A stretch of 64,000 nt of DNA, from assembly GCF_900098745.1 (NCBI RefSeq), contig NZ_FQTT01000010.1, positions 200,557 to 264,556 on the forward strand, written 5' to 3'. This document shows positions 17,483 through 25,392 of this stretch, piece after piece (the stretch's first letter is position 1; each line of letters begins with the position of its first letter). Source of the stretch: Actinomyces glycerinitolerans (lineage in GTDB: Bacteria; Actinomycetota; Actinomycetes; Actinomycetales; Actinomycetaceae). Position numbers and translations under genes: made by a program. The notes beneath the pieces were generated by a model. It saw nothing but the letters and a program-made list of their open reading frames with translations. It did not search any database and was not told the origin of the DNA.

Positions 17483-18154
17483 TCAGTGCTGGTTGGGGAA
17501 GGTGATCTCCGACGGATACGCCCACTTCTGGAGTTCTTCGGTGGCGAAGGGCTCGGGCTCGACGCCGCGGTTCGCCGTGAGCGCGTGGTGGTAGAGCTCG
17601 GCGAGCTCCTCGATGTATGCGGCCTTGAGGTAGGCCTCGTAGAGATTGCGGGAGTCGACGGCGACGGTGCCGTGCTTCTCCAGCAGCACGCAGTCCGCCT
17701 CACGCACCGCCTGACGCACCGAGGCGGCCAGCTCGGGCGTGCCGGGGCGGCCGTATGGGGCCACGGGGATGCGCGCCCGGCTCAGTCCCAGGTTGGCGAC
17801 CTCGTAGACAATGGCGGGGATCGGCTTGTTCAGCAGCGCGAACGAGGTGGCGTAGACCGAGTGCGTGTGCACAATGGCGGCCACCTCGGGACGCTCCTTG
17901 TATATCTCCAGGTGCATGAGCACCTCACTGGTCGGTCGCAGGCCGGACTCGTTCTCGACGACGTGGGCATCGAGGTCCATGACCACCACGTCACGCGGGG
18001 TCATCAAATCGCGGTCCAGGCTGGTGGGCGAGGCGACCAGCAGACCGGTCTCGGAGTCTCGGATGGAGAAGTTGCCGGACTTGTGCTTGCACAGCCCGTC
18101 GTGCTGCGCCCGCTTGGCGATCTCGCATAGTTCCTTCTTCAGGGTTTCAAGCAT
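17483..18154 (-). CDS. Class II aldolase/adducin family protein (fuculose-P aldolase-like)
   Basis: This 223-residue zinc enzyme is of the L-fuculose-1-phosphate aldolase / L-ribulose-5-phosphate 4-epimerase family. Zn ligands fit His96 and His98 (IVHTHS) and His161 (LLEKHG), with the catalytic acid Glu77 in PTSEVLMH. SGNFSIRD near residue 26 and PYGRPGTPELA are also typical. Expected reaction: cleavage or epimerisation of a ketose phosphate, often giving DHAP. It follows the PTS EIIC gene by 100 nt (with a perfect hairpin between) and precedes dhaK by 29 nt. The exact substrate cannot be read from sequence. Confidence 0.88.
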   Translation of the reverse strand: MLETLKKELCEIAKRAQHDGLCKHKSGNFSIRDSETGLLVASPTSLDRDLMTPRDVVVMDLDAHVVENESGLRPTSEVLMHLEIYKERPEVAAIVHTHSVYATSFALLNKPIPAIVYEVANLGLSRARIPVAPYGRPGTPELAASVRQAVREADCVLLEKHGTVAVDSRNLYEAYLKAAYIEELAELYHHALTANRGVEPEPFATEELQKWAYPSEITFPNQH

Positions 18155-18205
18155 GGGTATGTCCTACTTTCTGGTTTCATTGGATTCTTTGGTGTTCATC
18201 GGGGC

Positions 18206-18240
18206 CGTGACGACGGCGGGGGGGGACCGCCGTCGTCACG
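18206..18240 (-). terminator. Perfect hairpin between PTS EIIC and the aldolase gene
   Basis: CGTGACGACGGCGG (18206-18219) pairs perfectly with 18227-18240 around a 7-nt loop, 14 nt past the EIIC stop. No T-run follows on the reverse strand, so it may be an attenuator or an RNA-stabilising element that sets different levels for transporter and enzyme genes. Confidence 0.7.
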
Positions 18241-18254
18241 TGGAGTCAGCCGCC

Positions 18255-19631
18255 TCAGGCGGCGGCACCGGCCTCCGCGGCGGCCGCGCGCGCCTCGTTG
18301 CGCTCCTTGATCAGACTGCGCGAGTACAGGACGAAGCAGATCAGCCAGACCACGAAGATGAGCAGCGGAATGAAGTTCCCGTCGAGGAACTGCATGAGGT
18401 GGGACAGCGCATAAGTGAAGATCGGCGCGTCGATGGAGGAGTTGGAGATCATCTGCCCGGCGGACAGCTCCACAGCCTTGGTGGAGTTGGCCAACTCGGT
18501 CATGAATGGGGCGAAGGCGGTGCCCGCCCACAGGAACACGGGTGCGAAGATCGTGCACTGGATGAGCATCCGGATGATGTTCCCCTTGCTGGCGAAGTAG
18601 GCCGCCACCGCGATGCAGATGTTGATGATGCCGGCGAAGGGGAGGATGCCGTTGCCGGGGAGGAAGAACGCGTATGCCAGGGTCACCGGGATGGTCCAGA
18701 TGACGGCAATCCAGATTTCGTTGGCGCCACCGAGGAAGGGCCAGTCGAGTCCGACGAACAGCTGGCGGTCGTTGAAGCGCTTCTGCATGTACTCGGAGAT
18801 GGCGTTCGAGATCGGCTCGAGTGCCTGCATGAAGTACTTGGAGATGACCGGGAACAGGGTCAGCGCCGTCGCGGCCTGAATGCCGAGCGTCAAAATGGCG
18901 GCCACGTCGAAGCGGGCCAGAATGCCGAACAGGATGCCGAGGATGAACCCCAGGACGTGGTTCTCGGCGAAAATACCGAGCTTGTCGCGCAGGTCGGCGG
19001 CGTTGAACGAGCGGTCGAGTCCGGGGATCTTGCGCAGCAGCCAGTCGATCGGGTACATCGGGGCAGCCAGGAACACCATGCGGTGGGTAATCGTCACCCC
19101 CGGGATACCGGACATGGTTTCGACCCGATGCTGGTGGAAGTCGGCCGTTTTCAGCTCAAAGACCACCTGAATGGCCGCGATGACGAAGGCCAGCCACACC
19201 ATTCCCGTGATGTAGTAGACGGCGACGGCGGTGAAGATCTTGCCCCACACGTTCCACAGGTCCGCGTTGAAGGTCTCGGTCTGCTTGAACAGGATCAGCG
19301 CAATGTTGATGCCGATCACCAGTGGGAACATGAGGAAGGCGTACGGCCACGACCAGGAAATCGTGGACATCGTCGTCCACCCGCCGTCGGTGATGGGCAG
19401 ATCCACACCGATCGTGTCCGACATGGCCTGAGCGGCCGGCGTGATGGCCTCGGTCATGTAACTGATGAGCATGGTCATGCCGGAGAAGGCCACACCCAGG
19501 GTGATGCCCGCAGAGATGGCGTCCTTGATCTTCATCCGGACGATCAGCCCGGCGATGATGATAATGATCGGGACGAAGATGGCGGCCCCGAGCGACAGCA
19601 GGAAGTTGACGGAGCTCTGAAGGACTTGCAT
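18255..19631 (-). CDS. PTS galactitol-family transporter, EIIC component
   Basis: This 458-residue, multi-spanning membrane permease of the Gat family phosphotransferase system imports a polyol or sugar and passes it the phosphate from EIIB. Typical features are the N-terminal hydrophobic block (LSLGAAIFVPIIIIIAGLIV), the conserved MFPLVIGINIALILF and ETFNADLWNVWG, and many further hydrophobic helices. It starts 1 nt after the EIIB stop. With EIIA and EIIB upstream it forms a complete EII complex. Gat-family members transport galactitol, D-arabitol, xylitol and others, so the substrate is open; the following class II aldolase and DhaKL argue for a substrate that ends in triose phosphates. Confidence 0.9.
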   Translation of the reverse strand: MQVLQSSVNFLLSLGAAIFVPIIIIIAGLIVRMKIKDAISAGITLGVAFSGMTMLISYMTEAITPAAQAMSDTIGVDLPITDGGWTTMSTISWSWPYAFLMFPLVIGINIALILFKQTETFNADLWNVWGKIFTAVAVYYITGMVWLAFVIAAIQVVFELKTADFHQHRVETMSGIPGVTITHRMVFLAAPMYPIDWLLRKIPGLDRSFNAADLRDKLGIFAENHVLGFILGILFGILARFDVAAILTLGIQAATALTLFPVISKYFMQALEPISNAISEYMQKRFNDRQLFVGLDWPFLGGANEIWIAVIWTIPVTLAYAFFLPGNGILPFAGIINICIAVAAYFASKGNIIRMLIQCTIFAPVFLWAGTAFAPFMTELANSTKAVELSAGQMISNSSIDAPIFTYALSHLMQFLDGNFIPLLIFVVWLICFVLYSRSLIKERNEARAAAAEAGAAA

Positions 19632-19632
19632 G

Positions 19633-19926
19633 TCAGTTGCTCCCGGAGGCCTTGATGGCCTCGATCAGCTTGGCCAGCTCCTGATCCTGCCCCATGCCGG
19701 TGAGGAACGCGATCCCGTTGATGACGGGCACGGAGCGCGGCTTGTTCTCCCGCACGATGGTGATGTAGGCGGCGGCGTCGGTCAGGTGGCGGTCGACGGA
19801 CTTGAGGTCGACGGCCTGGACGTCGGCGTCGACCCTCGCCTCCTTCAGCAGACGGTTGACCTTGCTGGCCACGGTCTGGGAGGTGGCGACGCCACTGCCG
19901 CAGGCGACGATTACTTTCGCAGTCAT
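19633..19926 (-). CDS. PTS galactitol-family EIIB component
   Basis: This is a small cytoplasmic phosphocarrier of 97 residues. The phosphorylation site is Cys9 in VIVACGSGVATS, the standard P-loop-like EIIB motif. It accepts phosphate from EIIA and gives it to the sugar bound by EIIC. The ATG at 19926 is followed directly by MTAKVIVACG, and length matches GatB. It sits 49 nt after the EIIA stop and 1 nt before EIIC. Confidence 0.92.
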   Translation of the reverse strand: MTAKVIVACGSGVATSQTVASKVNRLLKEARVDADVQAVDLKSVDRHLTDAAAYITIVRENKPRSVPVINGIAFLTGMGQDQELAKLIEAIKASGSN

Positions 19927-19975
19927 GATGACTTCTCCTTGTGGATGGGTGGGTATGGGTATGGGAACGCCCGAT

Positions 19976-20449
19976 TCACGCGGCCTCGAGGCCTGACATG
20001 TCGGAAAGCACCCGGTAGTACTCGTCCGGGCTCTGTGCCTCGCTCAGCCGTTCCATGAAGACCGGGTCCTGGAAGGCCTGCAGCATGATTTGCAGTACCT
20101 CCACGTGGCGGTCCTCCTGTACGAAGCCGAGGACGAAGATGAAGCGCACCGGATGGATGACGTCGTCGTTACCCATCTCCCGCCAGTCAATCGGCCTGGC
20201 CAGGCGCACCGATGCGATGAAGGGCTTGACGATGTGTTCGACGTCGGAGTGGGGGATCGCAACCGCCTCCGGCGAGGTCGGGAGCGCCGTCGGATACTTG
20301 CGTTCTCGCTCTGCCAGCGCCTCGCAGAAGGAATCCTTGATGTAGCCCGCGCGCAGGAGCTCCGCCGAGATCCGGTCGAAGAAGTCCTCCTGGTCCTTCA
20401 CCTCCCAGTCGAGGCGAACCAGGTCGCGTTTGAGCAGATCCAGCCGCAT
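19976..20449 (-). CDS. PTS EIIA component (fructose/mannitol/galactitol type)
   Basis: This 157-residue EIIA_2-family phosphocarrier has the active-site His67 in EAVAIPHSDVEHI, the hallmark of this class; FIFVLGFVQEDRHVEVL follows. I choose the ATG at 20449 (MRLDLLKRDL), because AAGGAG lies about 9 nt upstream and length then matches the family; the frame runs on to 20611 without a convincing protein. It is the first gene of the run EIIA, EIIB, EIIC, aldolase, dhaK, dhaL. Two TGAACA-type palindromes lie about 100 and 210 nt upstream. Confidence 0.9.
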   Translation of the reverse strand: MRLDLLKRDLVRLDWEVKDQEDFFDRISAELLRAGYIKDSFCEALAERERKYPTALPTSPEAVAIPHSDVEHIVKPFIASVRLARPIDWREMGNDDVIHPVRFIFVLGFVQEDRHVEVLQIMLQAFQDPVFMERLSEAQSPDEYYRVLSDMSGLEAA

Positions 20450-20552
20450 GTCTGCCATCTCCTTGAGTCTCGTCATCGAGTACCAGAGCCCGGACACGGT
20501 CCGGACACCCCGGAAAATAGCGCGGCAGCCCACCAACGAACAGAAGTCACGT

Positions 20553-20564
20553 GAACATATGTTC
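20553..20564. promoter_or_regulatory. Operator-like palindrome 1 upstream of PTS EIIA
   Basis: GAACATATGTTC is a perfect 12-bp palindrome about 104 nt upstream of the EIIA start. It shares the GAACAT-nTGTTC core with the site at 20661-20674, so both probably bind one regulator, perhaps the SorC protein at 12.6 kb. Confidence 0.6.
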
Positions 20565-20660
20565 GCCAAATGAACCACCGACCCCTCCGGGAGGAGCCTG
20601 CGACGCCCCATATTCGAGCGATTCTTCGGCCTTTACCCTGGCATCTTCCACAGGACACAA

Positions 20661-20674
20661 TGAACATCTGTTCA
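20661..20674. promoter_or_regulatory. Operator-like palindrome 2 upstream of PTS EIIA
   Basis: TGAACATCTGTTCA has perfect 6-bp arms around a 2-nt centre. It is about 108 bp (roughly ten helical turns) from the first site, which would allow looping by a multimeric repressor such as a SorC tetramer (inference). Confidence 0.6.
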
Positions 20675-21087
20675 GCATCTCAAGGTGGGCGTAGCCCGGT
20701 TCCGCCAATTCGAAGCCAGTCGGGACGGCGAATGCGGGGAAGGACAGCCTTCCGCTGTCTCCGGGGTATCGATCCCCGGGTCACGGGTACAGGTCGGCGG
20801 CGTCGTGGCGGTTCAGGACGTGACAGCGACGCGGCCCGGCACTCGGGCGCGAGAAGACGTATCCGGGGCATGAGGACGTAGCCGAAGTGGCCGGGCCGTC
20901 GCCTGGAACATGAGAACGTCTTCATTGTTGTCGACGTCGTCCGCCCGCGTTGTTGACACGTCGACGGCGCCAAGTCGCAGCGCGGGCGCTCTACGACCGC
21001 GCACCGGGGTGCGTCGCTCTGCCACGGCCATATACAACGGCCGGTGATGCGGAGGTACCCGCGCCGCAGCAGAATGCACGCCTCCGC

Positions 21088-21188
21088 CCCTGTAGCGCCC
21101 CAACAGATCGAGCAGGACGCCACCAAGCGGATGTCGCGTTCCTCGATGGCGCCCTGTAGCGCCCCAACAGATCGAGCAGGACGCCACC
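21088..21188. repeat. 37-bp direct repeat, two copies
   Basis: An identical 37-bp sequence beginning CCCTGTAGCGCCCCAACAG and ending GACGCCACC occurs at 21088-21124 and 21152-21188, period 64 bp. AAGCGGA also recurs after each copy. Two copies only; no cas genes. Origin unknown. Confidence 0.85.
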
Positions 21189-21223
21189 CGCGGGTCCCAG
21201 AAACCGTATCCCCAAGCGGAAAA

Positions 21224-21273
21224 GCTCCTACGGAGGTCCGCCGACGCCATTGTCGACGGACCTCCGAAGGAGC
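21224..21273 (-). terminator. Terminator after the sugar isomerase/epimerase gene
   Basis: 17-nt arms (21224-21240 and 21257-21273) pair with a single mismatch; the core is CGGAGGTCCG. It lies 7 nt past the stop at 21280. Confidence 0.8.
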
Positions 21274-21279
21274 GCGGTG

Positions 21280-22236
21280 TCAGGCGCTCATCGAACGAAC
21301 CGCGTCCTCGCGCTCACGGAAGTAGCCCACCGTGTCATGCACGAGTCGATCGAGCGCCGGAACGTCGGGCACACCATTGCGAGCGGGATACGGCCCCGCA
21401 CCAGGACCGAGGGGCTCAGGGGTCATGAACCTGCCCTCGGAGTTGGCCCCAACAAGATACGCAGCCATAATGACCGCATCCAGGTCGAGCGAACCGTCAC
21501 CCAATGCACGCCTATTCGAATCGGCAAGGTGCAAGTTGACCAGCCTGTCCCCCGCCTCGAGTATCGCCTTCGGGATGTACTGCTCCTCCACCTGCATGTG
21601 ATACACGTCTCCATTGATGCACTGGACACCAGGCGAATCAACCGCGCCAATGTAGTCCAAAGCATCTGCGACCGTATGCACGATCGAGGTCTCCGCGGAC
21701 CGAATGGGTTCGATCGCAGCCTTGACCCCCTGCTCGCTGAACACGTGCGCGACTCGTTTAAGAGCCAACACCGAGCGTTCAAATTCATACGCGTCGTAGG
21801 CGTCGGCTCGCCCAACGGAGGCCGGAACCACTAGCAAGTAATAGCCACCCATTGCATGCGTGAACTCAACTTCCCGCTCAATATAATCGAGCGCGGCCTG
21901 CTGACAAACGGGGCGATTCGAAGACAAGTCATTGTCATCCGAAAACATGCCACAGACCCCTGAGGTCTGCAGCCCGTACTGACGGAGAACCGCACGAGTC
22001 TCTTCGACCTCATACCCCAGAGAAGGTCCATAATGATTTCCGTGAAGCTCGATGTACGTAACGCCATTGGACGCCAGTCTCTCGGCGGAACGCTCGAGCT
22101 CCTCCAGCCCGAATCCCCAGTTCGACCACGACAAATTCAGCCTGGGCTCGAACCGTTCGGGGTCCGCCCGCTTCGCCGCGAGATACTGCTCGACAAGCTC
22201 GCGCTTCCAGCGATCAACATTCTGCTCCGACAACAT
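21280..22236 (-). CDS. Sugar phosphate isomerase/epimerase (TIM barrel)
   Basis: The 318-residue protein is of the xylose isomerase-like TIM barrel family (AP endonuclease 2 superfamily, as in tagatose 3-epimerases, IolE and IolI). The metal site is visible as Glu176 (AAIEPIRS), Asp210 (NGDVYHM), His236 (LHLADSN) and Glu274 (MTPEPLG). The barrel start shows NLSWSNWGFGLEELERSAER and YIELHGNHYG. Expected role: isomerise or epimerise a ketose brought in by the adjacent CUT2 importer. It is downstream of the LacI regulator on the same strand with a 55-nt gap and followed by a terminator. Substrate cannot be assigned from sequence. Confidence 0.87.
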   Translation of the reverse strand: MLSEQNVDRWKRELVEQYLAAKRADPERFEPRLNLSWSNWGFGLEELERSAERLASNGVTYIELHGNHYGPSLGYEVEETRAVLRQYGLQTSGVCGMFSDDNDLSSNRPVCQQAALDYIEREVEFTHAMGGYYLLVVPASVGRADAYDAYEFERSVLALKRVAHVFSEQGVKAAIEPIRSAETSIVHTVADALDYIGAVDSPGVQCINGDVYHMQVEEQYIPKAILEAGDRLVNLHLADSNRRALGDGSLDLDAVIMAAYLVGANSEGRFMTPEPLGPGAGPYPARNGVPDVPALDRLVHDTVGYFREREDAVRSMSA

Positions 22237-22291
22237 CTACACAACTCCTAACTCGATCGAAAAACACCACACATGAAACCTGAATCGACCA

Positions 22292-23308
22292 CTACGCTGA
22301 CTGCCGCACGATGAGCTCCGCATCAAAAGTGCGGCCCGACACCGCCCCCTCCCCATTCAAGAAGTCACCTATCTCCCGAGCAATGTACTCGCAAATGCCC
22401 GCAATCGGCTGTCGTATCGTGGTGAGCGGAACACCCAGCACAGACGCATACGGCACGTCGTCGAAACCGGACACACATACGTCGCGACCAACCGTCAGGC
22501 CGGCATCCGTGACAGCCTTTGAAACACCCATGGCGAGGTGGTCATTAAGACAAACGAAAGCATCCGGCCACAACGCGCTCGGACGAGACATGACGTGCCG
22601 CGCAACCTCGTAGCCGCCATCCCAGGTGGGACCGGAGGCCCACTGAACATCGACGTCCTCCACACGCATGCCGCGAGCCACAAGCTCGTCCGAGAAGCCG
22701 CGCCAGCGGTCCTTGTGCTGAGTCGCCTGTACCGGCTCGTTCACGAAGCTGAACCTGCGCAGGCCGCGCCCCCAAAGGTGACCTGCCACCTTCCGCATGC
22801 CGTCGTAATCGTTGATGCCGACCGACGGGAAGCCCGGGCGCTCGCTACGCTGCGCCATCAACACCACTGGAACACCGCGGTCACGTAGCCGAGACAAGTC
22901 ATCCCAGCAGGCGCCGGTGGAGCACACGATCACGGCGTCGACGCCGGCCCGTTCCATGTTGCGAAGTACCCGGCTCTCAATCTCCGCGACCTGATCGGTT
23001 TCCGCCAGCACCATGGAACAGCCAAGATTCTCGAACAAACGACTCAATTGATGGGCAGCCTCGGCGAAGAACGGGTTGGAAATATCGAAGAAGACCACAC
23101 CGATCATGGACGAGCGTCCCAGGCTGAGTGCGCGGGCCGTAGGATCTGGGCTGAAACCGCTCTCCTCCAATACACTCTCCACACGCCTGCGCAATCCATC
23201 CGAAACCCGCTCCGGGTGGTTGATTACGTTTGAGACCGTACCGACCGAGACGCCCGCGAGCCTCGCCACCTCCCGGATCTTCAGCCTTCCGCCACGCACC
23301 GTGCCCAA
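22292..23308 (-). CDS. LacI-family transcriptional regulator (CUT2 importer)
   Basis: This 338-residue regulator has an N-terminal HTH (KIREVARLAGVSVGTVSNVI, about residues 10-29), a hinge (VSDGLRRRVESVLEESGFSPD) and a sugar-binding sensor domain with the usual IGVVFFDISNPFFAE strand. The start is uncertain: a TTG at 23308 or a GTG at 23299, both just after the permease stop at 23315. It lies in the CUT2 cluster, between permease and isomerase genes. The near-perfect palindrome at 28105-28120 upstream of the binding-protein gene is a probable operator. Confidence 0.9.
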   Translation of the reverse strand: MGTVRGGRLKIREVARLAGVSVGTVSNVINHPERVSDGLRRRVESVLEESGFSPDPTARALSLGRSSMIGVVFFDISNPFFAEAAHQLSRLFENLGCSMVLAETDQVAEIESRVLRNMERAGVDAVIVCSTGACWDDLSRLRDRGVPVVLMAQRSERPGFPSVGINDYDGMRKVAGHLWGRGLRRFSFVNEPVQATQHKDRWRGFSDELVARGMRVEDVDVQWASGPTWDGGYEVARHVMSRPSALWPDAFVCLNDHLAMGVSKAVTDAGLTVGRDVCVSGFDDVPYASVLGVPLTTIRQPIAGICEYIAREIGDFLNGEGAVSGRTFDAELIVRQSA

Positions 23309-23314
23309 CTCTGA

Positions 23315-24379
23315 TCAGCTCCGTAGTTGATACCGGCGCGCCGCGTAACTATTCACCAGGATGGAACAAATAAGTACGGCGCCGAGGGCGAGCAGTTGCG
23401 ACCTCGACCCGGCGGAACCCTCCATCGAAATAAGCAGTCCTGCGTTCAGCCACGTGATCAGCACCGCCGCCATGACGACGCCGCTCACTCTGCCGAATCC
23501 CCCCTGGATCAACACACCGCCGAGCGCCGCTATCGTGATGGCGGTCAGCGCCATGCCGTTACCCGCGGTACCCGCATCCGGCCTCGCCGAGGCGTACTGA
23601 GCGACATTGACTACCGCGGCAAGGCCACACAGCAGGCCCGATACCATATAGGACGAACCTCGAATTGCGCGCACATTCTGAGCCGCATAGCGCGCCGCCG
23701 TCGCGTTGGTTCCAACGGCCAAGAGAGACCGCCCCCACGTCATGCGGTCCAGCAGCAGCCATGAAATAAGCACGCTTGGAACCAGTATCGTGAGTACCTG
23801 CGTCGGGATCATGAGGCCGAACAACGCGACGCGTCCGGTGAGAACACCGTTTGCCGCCGTGATCTTGTCGCCGGAGATCGGTGCAGACCCTGAGACCACC
23901 ATGGCGATTGAGGCGTAAGCGTATTGCGTCGCCAGAGTGGCAATAAGCGGGGGGAATTTGAGATACCCTACGAGCACGCCATTGACTGCTCCCAACAGAC
24001 CGCCCGCGACTACCGTGCATACTACCGCCGGCACGAGCGGGACTCCCACATTCTGTATCAAGTGGCCGAAGAGCATTCCGGCCAATGACACGATAGCGCC
24101 AACCGAAAGATCGATGCCCGAGTACCCGGAGATAATGACGAACATCTCGGCCAGCGCCAGAAGCGCGACGGGAACCAGCGATTGTAGGGACGACGCCATA
24201 TAGGCGGCGTCGAAGTCTGCGAATAGATAGCCCCCTCTTCCCAGCGCCGAGAACATGATGACCAGCAGGACCGTGAGCAGCGCGAGCGCCGCGGTCCTCT
24301 CGGTCAGGAGAACGCGCAGAACTCGTGCAGGCACAGACTCGCGTTCCTCGAATACACCGTCCGTAGCAGGCACTGTCAT
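23315..24379 (-). CDS. CUT2 sugar ABC permease (RbsC/RhaQ-like)
   Basis: This 354-residue membrane permease of the branched CUT2 family has about ten hydrophobic segments and the family-typical ISGYSGIDLSVGAIVSLAGM and LGGVLIQGGFGRVSGVVMAAVL. The ATG at 24379 overlaps the previous stop by 4 nt, showing translational coupling. It works as a heterodimer with the permease at 24376-25392 and with the double ATPase upstream. The substrate is probably a monosaccharide; Rha-type systems use two permeases like this, while Rbs systems use one. Confidence 0.9.
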   Translation of the reverse strand: MTVPATDGVFEERESVPARVLRVLLTERTAALALLTVLLVIMFSALGRGGYLFADFDAAYMASSLQSLVPVALLALAEMFVIISGYSGIDLSVGAIVSLAGMLFGHLIQNVGVPLVPAVVCTVVAGGLLGAVNGVLVGYLKFPPLIATLATQYAYASIAMVVSGSAPISGDKITAANGVLTGRVALFGLMIPTQVLTILVPSVLISWLLLDRMTWGRSLLAVGTNATAARYAAQNVRAIRGSSYMVSGLLCGLAAVVNVAQYASARPDAGTAGNGMALTAITIAALGGVLIQGGFGRVSGVVMAAVLITWLNAGLLISMEGSAGSRSQLLALGAVLICSILVNSYAARRYQLRS

Positions 24380-25392
24380 GACCTGGCCCTCCTCGCCTGA
24401 CGCAGTAGATCCACGCCCACCGCGATTAGTATGATGATGCCGACAAATAGTTGCGTAATCTCAGTCGGCAGGTGAAGGTGGATGACCGCCGCCTGAACAC
24501 TTCCGACCAATACGGCGCCCAACAATGTTCCCAGTACCGTTCCGCGTCCCCCGATGACGGAAGTTCCGCCGATAACGCACGCCGCGATCACCGACATCTC
24601 CATCCCGATACCGACATTCTGCTGGATAAGACCTCCGCTGCCGACCGACACGACAGCAGCCAGCCCTACCATGGCGCCGCAGAACACGTACAACATGAAT
24701 ATGCGACGCCTGACCTTAACGCCTGCAAGCCGAGCGGCGTCGGCGTCATTGCCAATCGCGTATATGTGGCGGCCAGTCGCCCAGTGTCTCATGTACACCC
24801 ATACGATCGCGGTCAGTACGATCGCAAGCCACATCGCGTTGGGCAACCCCAGAAAGCGTGCACGCGAGATACTCCCGCCCAAAAAGCCGAGAGTGCCCGG
24901 GACGCCGGCGACCTGAGTTTCACCGAACACCTGCAGCGCTACATAGCGAAAAACGTTCAGCGTGCCGAACGTGCACACCATCGCCGGAACTCGTCCGAAC
25001 GCTATGAGAGTGGCATTGACGACGCCCAACGCGCTGCCGACCAGCAGCGCCACCGCAATCGCGACAGGAGCATTGATATCGAAGTCACGTATGAGCTTTG
25101 ATACCACCACCATCACTACCGCGAGGCCGGATCCAACCGACACGTCGATACCGGCGGCACACATGATCGGCGTCATAGCGATGCCTATGAGAGCAATCGG
25201 CGCGACCGTGTAGAAGATCGCAAATACGCTGGACGGCTCGACGAAGGTCGGCGTCGTCACTCCCATGACCAGCCACAGCAGCGCAATCACGACGACGAGA
25301 ACCATTTCCTGGCCCTCGATCAAAGGCCGGCGTCCCCGGCGCCTGGGCCATCGTGCCGCACCAACACTCCGACCAGTTGCTGACGGACTCAT
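24376..25392 (-). CDS. CUT2 sugar ABC permease (RbsC/RhaP-like)
   Basis: This 338-residue partner permease has a basic N-terminus (RWPRRRGRRPL), then about ten hydrophobic segments with MCAAGIDVSVGSGLAV and CVIGGTSVIGGRGTVLGTLLG, which are conserved in RbsC-like permeases. The ATG at 25392 overlaps the ATPase stop by 4 nt (ATGA). It is followed by a second, different permease, so the importer is of the two-permease kind (RhaPQ, LsrCD). Confidence 0.9.
   Translation of the reverse strand: MSPSATGRSVGAARWPRRRGRRPLIEGQEMVLVVVIALLWLVMGVTTPTFVEPSSVFAIFYTVAPIALIGIAMTPIMCAAGIDVSVGSGLAVVMVVVSKLIRDFDINAPVAIAVALLVGSALGVVNATLIAFGRVPAMVCTFGTLNVFRYVALQVFGETQVAGVPGTLGFLGGSISRARFLGLPNAMWLAIVLTAIVWVYMRHWATGRHIYAIGNDADAARLAGVKVRRRIFMLYVFCGAMVGLAAVVSVGSGGLIQQNVGIGMEMSVIAACVIGGTSVIGGRGTVLGTLLGAVLVGSVQAAVIHLHLPTEITQLFVGIIILIAVGVDLLRQARRARS

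Larger units (their letters stand above)
20450..21223. other. Long intergenic region upstream of the PTS cluster
   Basis: About 770 nt without a credible gene; the open frames here are low-complexity and unlike any family I recognise. It contains two operator-like palindromes (20553-20564, 20661-20674) and a 37-bp direct repeat (21088-21124, 21152-21188). The PTS promoter must lie at the left end. The right part may be remnant DNA. Confidence 0.6.

Noticed and set aside
17865..19655. 596-residue forward frame opposite the PTS genes
   Set aside because: Asp/Gly/His/Glu-rich antisense shadow of EIIC and aldolase genes, which have clear family motifs.
21088..21188. Minimal CRISPR or insertion-sequence ends
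   Set aside because: Only two direct copies, no inverted ends, no transposase or cas gene nearby.
20813..21250. 145-residue reverse frame upstream of the PTS operon
   Set aside because: Built on the 37-bp repeat; composition not protein-like and no Shine-Dalgarno.
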